Assembly: GCF_004342065.1 (NCBI RefSeq)
Contig: NZ_SLZU01000029.1
Location: 1 to 35,922, forward strand
DNA length: 35,922 nucleotides
Direction of reading: 5' to 3'
Source of the DNA: Primorskyibacter sedentarius
GTDB lineage: Bacteria > Pseudomonadota > Alphaproteobacteria > Rhodobacterales > Rhodobacteraceae
In this document: piece by piece, positions 7,707 through 15,622 of the stretch
How positions within the stretch are numbered: position 1 is the first letter of the stretch
Layout: every line of letters starts with the position of its first letter
Translations under genes and position numbers: made by a program
Notes under the pieces: generated by a model
Told to the model about the DNA's origin: nothing
The model's input: the letters and a program-made list of their open reading frames with translations, nothing else
Databases searched by the model: none

Positions 7707-9971
7707 TCAGTCTTGGGACTCGTAATCGTTAGGCCCGGCGATATCTTCGCCCAAGGTGATACGGACGCGGTCGATCTCGCCTGTAAATGCAAACCCCTGC
7801 TTGCCTTCATAGACCGGGCTCACGGGCGAACTCGCGTCGCGGCCAAGACTGAAGCCCTCCCAATCCATAAAGTATCGATAGGTTTCGGGCAGCGCTGTCT
7901 TGGCCACTTCCTGCCCGTTGATGAACAGGCGCCCTTCCCCCCGGCGAATGCCGGTCTTGTCAAACTTGTAAAGGATGTCGATCCAGTCACCGCCCGTCGG
8001 CAGGTCGCCTTCGACCCGGTGCATGTTTTGATAATAGTTGTATTCGTGGATGACGCGGCCATCTTTGACGTAGAGCGTGTAACCGCCGCAAAGACCGCCA
8101 CAGGCAGCAACGACGCCTTGCCCTCCTTCGGGCACGCGCACCCGTGCGGCCAATTCATAAGAGCGGTCCATGGTGAATGGCGCCGCACCGCCGGGAACAT
8201 TTGTCATACCCGGATAGAAGACAAACTCCTGCTGGATGCGCGGCGATTCTTGACGCGGACGTGACATGGCCCGGCGTTCAGCAAAGCCCCGATCATCCAA
8301 AGGCAATACGTCGTAGCGTCCGGCCTCTGCCCACCAAAGCTCGACCAGTTTGCGCAGGCGCTCAGGCTCCTTTTGCGCAAGATCGGTGCTCTCCGAGAAA
8401 TCCTCGGCCACGTGGTAAAGCTCCCACTGGTCGTCCTCGTAATCGGAATAGCGCTTGTGATAGGCAACCGCTTTCCAGCCGTCATGCCAGATCGCACGGT
8501 GGCCGAACATCTCGAAGATCTGCGCGTTTTTGCGGGTCGGAGCATCGGCATCGTCAAACGAATATTTCATGCTCGTGCCATGAATATTCATCTGTGGAAT
8601 GCCCTTGATCTGGGATGGTGCTTCGACGTCGATGACTTCGAGAACGGTCGGCACGATATCCATGACGTGATGAAACTGGCTCCGGACGCCGGTGTCCTTC
8701 AGCCCTTTGGGCCAATGCACGATCAACGGATCCTGCACGCCGCCTGCATGGGTGTTTTGCTTGTAGCGCCGCAGCGGCGTGTTTTCGACCTGCGCCCAGC
8801 CAATGGGATAATTGTTCTTGGCATACATGGTGCCGATCTGGTCGATCCGTTCGAGGTTATAGTCAAAGCTCTCCGCATCCATGTTTTCGTAGAAGGTGGT
8901 GCTGGTCGATCCGTGGATCTGGCCTTCCTGGCTGGCCCCGTTGTCGGACATTAGGAAGATAATCGTGTTATCCAGCTTGCCCAGCTTTTCAAGATGGTCG
9001 AAAACGCGGCCCAACTCCTTGTCGGAATGGTCGAGGAAGGCGGCGTAAGCCTCTTCGAACTTGCAATAGACGCGCTTCTGGTCGTCGGACAGGGTGTTCC
9101 AGGGTTCCACACCCTCGTTGCGAGGAACCAGTTTCGTGCCTTCAGGAACAACGCCCATCTCGATCTGACGCTTGAGCCGTCGCTCACGCGCCACGTCCCA
9201 GCCTTCGTCGAACCGGCCCTTGTATTTGTCGAGATATTCCTGCGGCGCCTGATGCGGCGAATGCATAGCGCCAAGCGCGTAATACATGAAGAACGGCTTG
9301 TTAGGCGCCAGCGACACGTGATCCGTGAGGAACTTGCAGGCATTGTCGGCGAGATCCTCATTCAGCGTGTAGCCTTCCTCGGGGGTGCGGGGCGGTTCGA
9401 CATGTTGATTGTCGCGCACAAGCGACGGGCGGAACTGATCGGTCAGCGCCTCAAGGAAGCCGTAGAACTTATTGAACCCCCGCCCCAGCGGCCAGTGATC
9501 AAAGGGGCCCACCGCCGACAGCTGATCAGCAGGAGCAAGGTGCCATTTGCCCACCGCGTAGGAATTGTATCCCTCAGGTGCCAGCATGTCTGCCAGCGTC
9601 CCGGCATTGTGCCGGATCGCGCCACGTTTGCTGGGGAAGCCGCTGTCAGCATTAGCGATGATCGACATACCGACAGCGTGGTGATCCCGCCCCGTCAAAA
9701 GGGAAGCACGCGTGGGTGAACATAGAGCCGTCGTGTGGAAATTGTTGTACTGAAGCCCGCCCCGGGCCAGACGGTCAATATTCGGGGTTTCGGCGTCGCC
9801 GCCGTAACATCCCAGACTGCCAAATCCCAGATCGTCAAAAAGGACCACGAGGATATTCGGACTGTCTTCCTTTGCAACCTTCACCTCCGGCCACCAGGGG
9901 ATCGAATCCTTGTATGTCCGGCCGATCTGGCCCTTGAAAACCTCATTCACCGTATCGCTCGTGATACTCAT
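7707..9971 (-). CDS. Type I sulfatase (arylsulfatase family), cytoplasmic
   Basis: This 754-residue alkaline-phosphatase-superfamily enzyme hydrolyses sulfate esters. The formylglycine signature is ALCSPTRASLLTGRD, with C84 converted to formylglycine and Arg88 completing CxPxR. Metal ligands are D46 and D47 (LFDDLG), then D and N in MSDNGASQ; H97 or H98 follows the signature. A roughly 180-residue beta-rich C-terminal domain (from about 560) is as in other long arylsulfatases. The N-terminus has no signal peptide or lipobox, so the substrate must be imported first. Its place between the ABC binding protein and the ribitol dehydrogenase ties desulfation to polyol use. No formylglycine-generating enzyme lies in the window. 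Phosphonate monoester hydrolases share the signature and cannot be excluded. Confidence 0.85.
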   Translation of the reverse strand: MSITSDTVNEVFKGQIGRTYKDSIPWWPEVKVAKEDSPNILVVLFDDLGFGSLGCYGGDAETPNIDRLARGGLQYNNFHTTALCSPTRASLLTGRDHHAVGMSIIANADSGFPSKRGAIRHNAGTLADMLAPEGYNSYAVGKWHLAPADQLSAVGPFDHWPLGRGFNKFYGFLEALTDQFRPSLVRDNQHVEPPRTPEEGYTLNEDLADNACKFLTDHVSLAPNKPFFMYYALGAMHSPHQAPQEYLDKYKGRFDEGWDVARERRLKRQIEMGVVPEGTKLVPRNEGVEPWNTLSDDQKRVYCKFEEAYAAFLDHSDKELGRVFDHLEKLGKLDNTIIFLMSDNGASQEGQIHGSTSTTFYENMDAESFDYNLERIDQIGTMYAKNNYPIGWAQVENTPLRRYKQNTHAGGVQDPLIVHWPKGLKDTGVRSQFHHVMDIVPTVLEVIDVEAPSQIKGIPQMNIHGTSMKYSFDDADAPTRKNAQIFEMFGHRAIWHDGWKAVAYHKRYSDYEDDQWELYHVAEDFSESTDLAQKEPERLRKLVELWWAEAGRYDVLPLDDRGFAERRAMSRPRQESPRIQQEFVFYPGMTNVPGGAAPFTMDRSYELAARVRVPEGGQGVVAACGGLCGGYTLYVKDGRVIHEYNYYQNMHRVEGDLPTGGDWIDILYKFDKTGIRRGEGRLFINGQEVAKTALPETYRYFMDWEGFSLGRDASSPVSPVYEGKQGFAFTGEIDRVRITLGEDIAGPNDYESQD

Positions 9972-10001
9972 TCTTGATGTCCTTCTTTTGGAGCTTCGCT
10001 C

Positions 10002-11012
10002 TTATTTTCGCAGTGCTTTCGCGGCCATCAGCACGTCTAATGCCACAGGCTGCATGGATTTGAGGTCAGGCACCTCGTCATAGGCGCCCGCCGCGACCAG
10101 AACCTCGGCTCCCGCAATCAGCGCGTCGATCGTGGCGCCCGATTCCATGTCGGCAATGGCTTCGTCGAGAGTTTGAAAATCCCTCAGACTGAAAGCATAG
10201 GCGGCAGTTTCCTTGTCGCCCTCGATGCCCGTGTCTTCGTAATACTGAAGCGCCAAATCAACCGCCTTGTCCGGATTGGCGCGGATGTATTCGTTTGCAC
10301 GATACGCGGCGTCGACGAACTTTGCCGCGGCCTCGGGGTCATCGGTCCAGAATCTATTCGTGATGATCCAGGGCGCAATGACCGAGGTACCCGCCACTTC
10401 CCCGTCGCACACCACTTCGAACGTGTCCTTGTCATTTACGATGTCGAAATCCGCGCTGGCGGCTGTTGTGCCTGCTCCGACCTCGCCATTACGAAGCGAC
10501 TGGCGGGTTACCGGTGGATCAAGCGGCACGATTTCAAGATCGCCATGCGCCACGCCGAAATGATCGGCGCAGGCAAACAGAACCTGGCTCCAAGTCGAAT
10601 TGGGTACCGTGCCGATACGCACCTTGGCCAGCGCCTCGCCGGGGGTCATGCCCTCCATCGCGTCCTTGCGCATAATCAGCTTGATGTTGCGGCTTTCCTT
10701 TTGCATCGTGCCAAAGGAAATCAGCTTGAACTTGTCCCAACCCGAGATCGCCGGGGGCCCGCCTGTCCAGCCTGCCTGCCAATCACCCGACACCCCCGAA
10801 GCGAGCGCCGTGCCGCCATTGGGAAAATAGGTGGTTTCCACCTCCAGCCCGTTGTCGCCGAAATAGCCAAGGTGATCGGCCAGCCACATAGGGTATCCGG
10901 CCTCGTTCGGCTGGCTGTTCAGATGCACCTTGGTGTCTGCCAACGCGCCGCCGGCAGCAAGGGCCACCAGGGCCGCACCTGCAGCGAGGCGTTTGATTAG
11001 AGTTAGTGTCAT
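10002..11012 (-). CDS. ABC importer periplasmic binding protein (SsuA/NMT1-like)
   Basis: This 336-residue secreted protein has a clear Sec signal peptide: a positively charged MTLTLIKR start, an Ala/Leu core and a cut after GGALA at about residue 25. The mature part opens with a VHLNSQPNEAGYPMWLADHLGYF segment, typical of the NMT1/THI5 and SsuA/TauA fold, where ligand is caught between two lobes. A GG(T)ALASGVSGDW stretch follows. A good ribosome site (GGAGGAG) precedes the ATG. This class binds sulfonates, sulfate esters, pyrimidines or other small compounds. With the sulfatase directly downstream, a sulfate ester is the best guess. It sits after the ATPase and before the sulfatase. Confidence 0.85.
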   Translation of the reverse strand: MTLTLIKRLAAGAALVALAAGGALADTKVHLNSQPNEAGYPMWLADHLGYFGDNGLEVETTYFPNGGTALASGVSGDWQAGWTGGPPAISGWDKFKLISFGTMQKESRNIKLIMRKDAMEGMTPGEALAKVRIGTVPNSTWSQVLFACADHFGVAHGDLEIVPLDPPVTRQSLRNGEVGAGTTAASADFDIVNDKDTFEVVCDGEVAGTSVIAPWIITNRFWTDDPEAAAKFVDAAYRANEYIRANPDKAVDLALQYYEDTGIEGDKETAAYAFSLRDFQTLDEAIADMESGATIDALIAGAEVLVAAGAYDEVPDLKSMQPVALDVLMAAKALRK

Positions 11013-11057
11013 GGTCGTTCTCCTCCGGTTGGGTCGTTTCGATGGCGACTATGCCCG

Positions 11058-11855
11058 TCAGGCCGCCATGATCTCTTCACGCACGAGCGCCCAGATCTCG
11101 CGCCTTGCCTCAATGAATTCGGGATGTTCCGCGGCTTGCTCGATATCGCCCCGCTTCCATGCGACATCGCGTGGCAGCTGGATCTCTTTCTTGATACGGC
11201 CCGGACGGCGCGACATGACGATCACCCGGTCGCTTAGGTAAACAGCCTCTTCCACCGAATGGGTGATGAAGAGGACGGTGTAATGCATCTGGTGGCTGAG
11301 CCTCTGAACCTCTTCCTGAAGGATCGTCCGGGTCTGGGCATCCAGCGCACCGAAGGGTTCGTCCATCAAAAGGATCTCGGGCTGCATCGCCAGCGCCCGG
11401 GCAATCGCAACCCGCTGCTGCATCCCGCCGGACAACTGGCTGGGATAGCTGTCGCGGAACTGGGTCAGCCCCATGATCTCAAGCTGTTGTTGCACCCGGC
11501 GCTCCTGTTCGTCGCGCGGCACATTTGTCATCTGAAGGCCAAATTTGATGTTCTGGGCAACGGTCTCGGACGGAAACAGTGCAAATTTCTGGAACACGAC
11601 GCTGCGCCGGGGGCCGGGCTTCCCGGCAGGTTTGCCATCGATCAGGATTTCGCCATGCGTCGCCTCTTCCAGCCCCGCGCCCACCGTCATCAGGGTGGAC
11701 TTGCCACAGCCCGATGGACCGACAACACAAACGAATTCGCCTTTTTGAACCGAGACCGAGCAATCATCGACCGCCAGCACACCGGTGCCTTCGGGCCCAT
11801 ACCACTTGGTGATGTTGCGCAGTTCCAGCTTCGGGGTGGCTGAGGGTTCGAGCAT
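11058..11855 (-). CDS. ABC importer ATPase (SsuB/TauB-like)
   Basis: This 265-residue nucleotide-binding subunit drives the two permeases encoded upstream. It has Walker A GPSGCGKS, a Q-loop in [10 protein letters not shown], the ABC signature LSGGMQQR, Walker [12 protein letters not shown] and an H-loop ITHSVEEA. I chose ATG 11853-11855 because it lies just before the first strand ([12 protein letters not shown]) and has AAGGA about 8 bases upstream. A possible 34-residue extension runs into the permease gap and looks non-coding. It shows the usual length and motif order for taurine/nitrate-type importers. Confidence 0.88.
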   Translation of the reverse strand: MLEPSATPKLELRNITKWYGPEGTGVLAVDDCSVSVQKGEFVCVVGPSGCGKSTLMTVGAGLEEATHGEILIDGKPAGKPGPRRSVVFQKFALFPSETVAQNIKFGLQMTNVPRDEQERRVQQQLEIMGLTQFRDSYPSQLSGGMQQRVAIARALAMQPEILLMDEPFGALDAQTRTILQEEVQRLSHQMHYTVLFITHSVEEAVYLSDRVIVMSRRPGRIKKEIQLPRDVAWKRGDIEQAAEHPEFIEARREIWALVREEIMAA

Positions 11856-11908
11856 GGGGGTATTCCTTATAATTCGTGGATCGGCCTGTGGCAAAGATCG
11901 GAGGGCAG

Positions 11909-12703
11909 TCATGGGAGCTGCCACGGCATCAGGCGACGTTCGAGCCGCTGCACGCAAAGGTCGATCAGGACACCCAGCACACCAATGGCGATGATCCCAA
12001 CAAAGATGGTGGAGACAGAGTCATTCTGTTGCCCCTGCGCGATCAGGAAGCCGAGGCCAGTCTTTCCGACCACCAGCTCAGCGCCGACCAGCGCCATCCA
12101 ACCGTTGCTGATAGCAATTCGGATTCCGGTAAAAATGCTGGGCGTGGCCACTGGGACCACGACCCGGCGCAGCGTATTTAGCTGATCAGCGCCAAAGACG
12201 CGGGCAGCTTGCACCAAGATATTGTCCACATGCTGAACACCCAGCTGCGCATTGATGACGCAAGCTGGAAAGGCCGCGATGAACACCACCATCGCCTGTG
12301 TCGCGGTAGACGCGCCAAACCAGAGGATCGCAATCGGAACCCATGCAAATGGCGGGATATAACGCAGGGTTTCGAAGACCGGGTTCACCACAGCACGGAA
12401 CCACGGGACCCAAGCAAAAAAGATGCCAAACGGCACGCCAAGTACAATGGCAAAAAACACTCCGTAGGACCAACGCTCCAGCGAAGCCAAGACATGACCA
12501 AAGAGAGCCGCACCGGCAAAAGGCTCCACGATCAGGTTGGCGAAGCGCGCGATCACCGCGAGAGGCGACGGCAGGACTTCGGGGCCGACCCAGCCCAGGA
12601 CGCTGGTGGCCAGGACCCAGGCCAACGCCAGAATTCCAAGGGACGTCGCACCATATGCAAGTGGGCGTGACAAGATCGGTGAGGGGGATGCATTGACGGC
12701 CAT
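11909..12703 (-). CDS. ABC importer permease (SsuC/TauC-like), second copy
   Basis: This 264-residue inner-membrane permease has about six hydrophobic segments. Its coupling loop is GADQLNTLRRVVVPVATPSIFTG, the EAA-type contact to the ATPase, followed by ISNGWMALVGAEL. The start at ATG 12701-12703 lies 5 bases after the stop of the other permease. An upstream extension of 89 residues would be Arg- and Cys-rich and inside that gene, so it is rejected. Two different permeases suggest a heterodimeric channel, less usual than the single permease of SsuABC or TauABC. Confidence 0.87.
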   Translation of the reverse strand: MAVNASPSPILSRPLAYGATSLGILALAWVLATSVLGWVGPEVLPSPLAVIARFANLIVEPFAGAALFGHVLASLERWSYGVFFAIVLGVPFGIFFAWVPWFRAVVNPVFETLRYIPPFAWVPIAILWFGASTATQAMVVFIAAFPACVINAQLGVQHVDNILVQAARVFGADQLNTLRRVVVPVATPSIFTGIRIAISNGWMALVGAELVVGKTGLGFLIAQGQQNDSVSTIFVGIIAIGVLGVLIDLCVQRLERRLMPWQLP

Positions 12704-12708
12704 GCGTC

Positions 12709-13500
12709 TTATCCTTTCTGCTGCGAAAGCGACCACGGTGCGAGAACATGCGTGGCCAGTTTCATCAGAAGTGAGAGCAGGACGCCCAGCAGGCCGATCA
12801 GCAGCATCGCCACGACAAGCACATCGGTATCCAACATCCTCGAAGCATTGAGCGCCACGTAACCAAGTCCCGCAGTTGCGGCGAGCAACTCTGCCGCGAC
12901 GAGTGTCGTCCAAGCATTCCCCAGCGCGATCCGAGCCCCGGCTATCAGGGTTGGCAAGGCCGTACGACACACGATCCGTGTCAGGATCTTGCCATCGCTC
13001 GCCCCCAACGTCCGACCCGCGTCAATGAGCAGTGGATCCACCGAACCGACTGCCTGCATCGAGTTCATCAGCCACGGCACGAGCGCGGCAATGAAGACCA
13101 CAAAAATTCGGGCAGGTTCACCAATGCCCATCCACACGAGGGTCAGCGGGATCCATGCCAGCGGTGGCACCGGACGGATCAACTGAAAGATCGGAAAGAC
13201 CAACCACTTCACACGCGGCCACCAAGCCATCGCCACCCCAAGAGGCACACCCACGATTCCGCCAAGCGCCCAACCGGCAAGTACGATGGACAAGGAGCTG
13301 AAAACATGACCCAGCAAGGTGGAGCCGATGTAGGGCTTGACCCACATCCTCCCAAACCGCTCGACAACGTCGCCTGGCGACGGCAGGAATAGGGATGACA
13401 CTGGGCCGCCGCTTCGCGTAATCCACGCCCAAACGGCGATCCAGACGACGCAGGCTGCGGCACTTACCAGCACCAGGTTTCCGTTGGCTATTCGCCGCAT
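12709..13500 (-). CDS. ABC importer permease (SsuC/TauC-like), first gene of operon
   Basis: This 263-residue membrane protein has an N-terminal anchor (LVLVSAAACVVWIAVWAW), about six spans and the EAA-type loop GASDGKILTRIVCRTALPTLIAG. It is homologous to the next permease over the whole length but clearly diverged, so the transporter is probably a heterodimer. As the first gene it sits under the operator-promoter at 13554-13582. Its ATG has a purine-rich GGGGAGAGG close upstream and a hairpin in the leader. Confidence 0.87.
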   Translation of the reverse strand: MRRIANGNLVLVSAAACVVWIAVWAWITRSGGPVSSLFLPSPGDVVERFGRMWVKPYIGSTLLGHVFSSLSIVLAGWALGGIVGVPLGVAMAWWPRVKWLVFPIFQLIRPVPPLAWIPLTLVWMGIGEPARIFVVFIAALVPWLMNSMQAVGSVDPLLIDAGRTLGASDGKILTRIVCRTALPTLIAGARIALGNAWTTLVAAELLAATAGLGYVALNASRMLDTDVLVVAMLLIGLLGVLLSLLMKLATHVLAPWSLSQQKG

Positions 13501-13530
13501 CGGCCTCTCCCCTTACCGACTTCCTCCTAA

Positions 13531-13544
13531 CCCGACTCGTCGGG
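13531..13544 (-). other. Hairpin in the operon leader
   Basis: CCCGAC (13531-13536) and GTCGGG (13539-13544) pair perfectly around 2 bases. On the transcribed strand it is followed by TTAGGAGGAAG, so it lies near a purine-rich site upstream of the first permease gene. It may shape translation or stability of the leader. Only the pairing is visible. Confidence 0.3.
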
Positions 13545-13553
13545 CTTTCCGGC

Positions 13554-13582
13554 AAATTGAAACTAAACCGTTTAACTGTCAA
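13554..13582 (-). promoter_or_regulatory. Operon promoter with LacI-type operator O1
   Basis: A perfect TTGACA -35 box lies on the minus strand at 13577-13582. With a 17-base spacer the -10 is a weak CAATTT (13554-13559). Inside the spacer lies TAAACCGTTTA (13564-13574), a palindrome around a central base that resembles LacI/GalR operators. A repressor bound there would block RNA polymerase directly. A related site lies just before the lacI gene. Confidence 0.5.
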
Positions 13583-13621
13583 CGGCGGTTTTGAGTCACT
13601 CCCGAAAACCTGCGCCATATA

Positions 13622-13637
13622 ATTAGTCTAAACTAAT
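13622..13637. promoter_or_regulatory. AT-rich inverted repeat in the divergent promoter region
   Basis: ATTAGT and ACTAAT form a 16-base inverted repeat around CTAA. It sits midway between the operon and its regulator, in a strongly AT-rich stretch (about 13617-13660) that also holds TATATT. It could be an extra operator or part of the lacI promoter. No function is shown. Confidence 0.3.
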
Positions 13638-13689
13638 GAATATATTAGATTAATTACACTACCACTTTTTCTGTTCGAGAAGAAAACAG

Positions 13690-13708
13690 CTACGCATGTT
13701 TTGCGTAG
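13690..13708. promoter_or_regulatory. Inverted repeat upstream of the LacI gene
   Basis: CTACGCA (13690-13696) and TGCGTAG (13702-13708) are perfect 7-base arms with a 5-base loop. The site lies about 57 bases before the lacI start codon. It may be a protein-binding site or a hairpin in the lacI leader. Confidence 0.3.
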
Positions 13709-13732
13709 ACTTCCCGTTTCCTACCAAATAGT

Positions 13733-13757
13733 ATAACTGTTTAAGTTAGTGAGGAGG
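13733..13757 (+). promoter_or_regulatory. Second LacI-type operator O2 and ribosome site of the regulator
   Basis: ATAACTGTTTA (13733-13743) shares the AAC-N-GTTTA core with O1 (13564-13574). It lies just before the strong ribosome site AGGAGG at 13752-13757, so the regulator may repress itself. The centres of O1 and O2 are 169 bases apart, close to 16 helical turns, which would suit looping. Confidence 0.4.
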
Positions 13758-13764
13758 CGTCAAC

Positions 13765-14784
13765 TTGGAACCTGAAGAGGTGAAAAAAAGACCGTCGATC
13801 AAAGATGTCGCGCGGGAAGCAGGCGTATCCACGGCAACCGTGTCGCATGTCTTTTCCGGCAAGAAACCCGTGCACGAGGCTTCTGCGCAGAAGGTGCGCC
13901 GGGCTGCAGAAAAGCTTGGCTACACGATGGACCGGGTGGCGGCGCAGTTACGCACGCGCCGCACAAAGATCATTGCGGTTCTGGTGCCCAACCTCGAGGA
14001 TCTCTTCCTCAACCGCTTTATTTCACTGATCGAATCCCGGGCTGAGGATGCGGGATATCAGGTGATCGTGTCCTGCTCGCGCGACGACCTGAAAACTGAA
14101 CAGGACCGTTTGCGGGCGCTTATGGGCTGGCGCCCCAGCGGATTGATCCTTGTTCCCTGTATCGACGCAATTCCCGATATGCTGGCCAAGCAGCACCCAG
14201 AAGTGCCGGTGGTCGCAGTCGACCGAGTCAACCCTGCATTTTCAAAGTATGACACTGTCACTACTGACGATTACGCTTCCGGTCGGGATGTGGGCCAACA
14301 TCTCGTCGATCTTGACGCCCGGTCCATCCTCGTGGTGGCAACCAGCGACAAGATTTTCACTCAGAAAGAACGTATTCGAGGCGTCGAGGACTGCGCGCGC
14401 GAAGCGGGCAACGTCATCGTCAACACCCTGATCGCAGGCCCCGATGCAGAAAAGGCCGCTGGGAAATTGTCGGAATGGCTGGACGCCCATCCTGAAACTG
14501 AAGCGGTCATTGGGCTGACAAATGTCATGACGCTGGCAGCCTTGTCGACCTTCGCTGCACGGGGAATCGAGCCACCAAAGGGCATCATGCTTACCGGGTT
14601 CCACGATTCTCTTTGGATGACCGCCCGGCGCGTCCCGATCACCACTGTGGCACAACCAGTCGACGCCATCGCCGACGCTGCTTGGGAGCGTATCTTCACT
14701 CGAATCGGAAAAGATGACGCCCAGGTTCGGCACGTCATTTTTAAGAGTACTTTGATCAAACGAAGATCTACACTTGACCACTGA
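13765..14784 (+). CDS. LacI/GalR-family transcription regulator
   Basis: This 339-residue regulator has an N-terminal helix-turn-helix (SIKDVAREAGVSTATVSHVF, 11-30) and hinge helix (RVAAQLRTRR). The periplasmic-binding-protein-like sensor domain starts at IIAVLVPN and includes SRDDLKTEQDRLRALMGWRPSGLI. It is divergent from the operon and is the obvious local repressor, released by a pathway compound. The start is TTG at 13765, placed 7 bases after AGGAGG; a GTG at 13780 has no such site. The protein looks complete. It is followed by 43 bases and then repeat copy B, so regulator and operon sit together inside the repeat pair. Confidence 0.88.
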   Translation: MEPEEVKKRPSIKDVAREAGVSTATVSHVFSGKKPVHEASAQKVRRAAEKLGYTMDRVAAQLRTRRTKIIAVLVPNLEDLFLNRFISLIESRAEDAGYQVIVSCSRDDLKTEQDRLRALMGWRPSGLILVPCIDAIPDMLAKQHPEVPVVAVDRVNPAFSKYDTVTTDDYASGRDVGQHLVDLDARSILVVATSDKIFTQKERIRGVEDCAREAGNVIVNTLIAGPDAEKAAGKLSEWLDAHPETEAVIGLTNVMTLAALSTFAARGIEPPKGIMLTGFHDSLWMTARRVPITTVAQPVDAIADAAWERIFTRIGKDDAQVRHVIFKSTLIKRRSTLDH

Positions 14785-14827
14785 ACGAAGGTTGAATCGC
14801 TGAACCCCAATTCGTCCCATGGATCTT

Positions 14828-14974
14828 CACGTTTAGTGTCACCCCAGGTACTCGTGTAGCCACACTGTGACGCGACTGAGATCATGCAATGCGAGCAAAA
14901 AGCCGCAATTTAGCTCCTGCGTGCCGATTTCGGCGATATTCCAGGCGAAGGCATTCGTGTTTCGGACCAACCCT
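14828..14974 (-). repeat. Flanking direct repeat, copy B
   Basis: Aligns to 136-282 over 147 bases at about 82% identity in the same orientation. The minus-strand frame (IGLVRNTNAF to TVWLHEYLG, then TGA) is kept with mostly conservative replacements against copy A. The upstream frame is closed by TAA just past the aligned part. The similarity ends near 14978 on one side and close to the stop codon on the other. The origin is unrecognised; see copy A. Confidence 0.6.
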
Positions 14975-15016
14975 ATTTACGCGATACGCTGTTAAATCAG
15001 GCCTCGTTGGTGGCGA

Positions 15017-15476
15017 CTACGTGCCCTCGACGGTGCTTAGCCGTGCAGCATTGATCACATTGCGAGCCATGTCCCGTGCCAGTATGGCGGCCTCGGGCAT
15101 GTTCCGGACATGCGCCGTGGCAATTGCGCCTTCCCTCAACAGGGCGAGGTGCTCTGCCATCTGTTCCGGCTCTGGCAGTTGCGCCTCGCGGCATGTCTTT
15201 TGCAGGTAATCAACGATCCGCCTCTTGTGCTCGGACGCGCCACGCCAGTCTGAGCTATCGTTCGCGACTTGTGCAACTGTCACCATTGGGAGAATTCTCA
15301 TCAGCACATTTCCGGGCCAGGACTGCCAACCGGTCGAGCATTTCGTGAAGCGAATGTGGTGCGCCTCCAGAGCTTGTGCCGCCATTGACTGACCGGAATA
15401 CGGCAAAGCGACGATGCGGATCGCTCGTCGCGATATTTTTGTCGGCTGGATGTCGGCTCGAAAAATTCCATATTTT
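15017..15476 (-). pseudogene. TetR-family regulator relic (frameshifted, no DNA-binding domain)
   Basis: The C-terminal part (EHKRRIVDYLQKTCREAQLP, then EHLALLREGAIATAHV) fits the ligand-domain end of TetR/AcrR regulators. The matching upstream part (SLHEMLDRLAVLARKCADEN) is in another frame that ends at TAG near 15259-15261, so a frameshift separates them. The N-terminal helix-turn-helix is absent, replaced by unrelated AT-rich sequence. A continuous 129-codon frame from 15406 exists, but its first half is not TetR-like. This appears to be a dead regulator left by a rearrangement next to repeat copy B. Confidence 0.55.
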
Positions 15477-15516
15477 CTAATTTCTACATTAGCTTACAGA
15501 GAATGTCGGCTGTCGG
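15440..15516. repeat. TGTCGGCT direct repeats beside an AT-rich stretch
   Basis: TGTCGGCT occurs at 15440-15447, 15451-15458 and 15504-15511, and TGTCGG again at 15511-15516. Between them lies a run of mostly A and T (15460-15490). The layout recalls iterons next to an unwinding region and lies about 110 bases before a replication-like gene. The copies are few and partly overlap the TetR relic, so this is tentative. Confidence 0.25.
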
Positions 15517-15622
15517 TGAGAGCCGCCGGTTCGAAGAAATTCGGCACTATCAAACCCGATGCACAAAATACCATGACGCTCACACCTCCCCTGCACCACC
15601 GAAATCAGCCCGGAGTGCAGGC

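Noticed and set aside
11856-11957. N-terminal extension of the ABC ATPase, and similar extensions of the permease, DppD, DctM, RraA-like and cyclodeaminase-like proteins
   Set aside because: The extensions run into neighbouring genes or hairpins and are not family-like; internal starts give 4-base overlaps or good ribosome sites.
15017-15406. A continuous 129-codon minus-strand frame as an intact gene
   Set aside because: Only its C-terminal half is TetR-like; the matching N-terminal half is in another frame, so it is a frameshifted relic.
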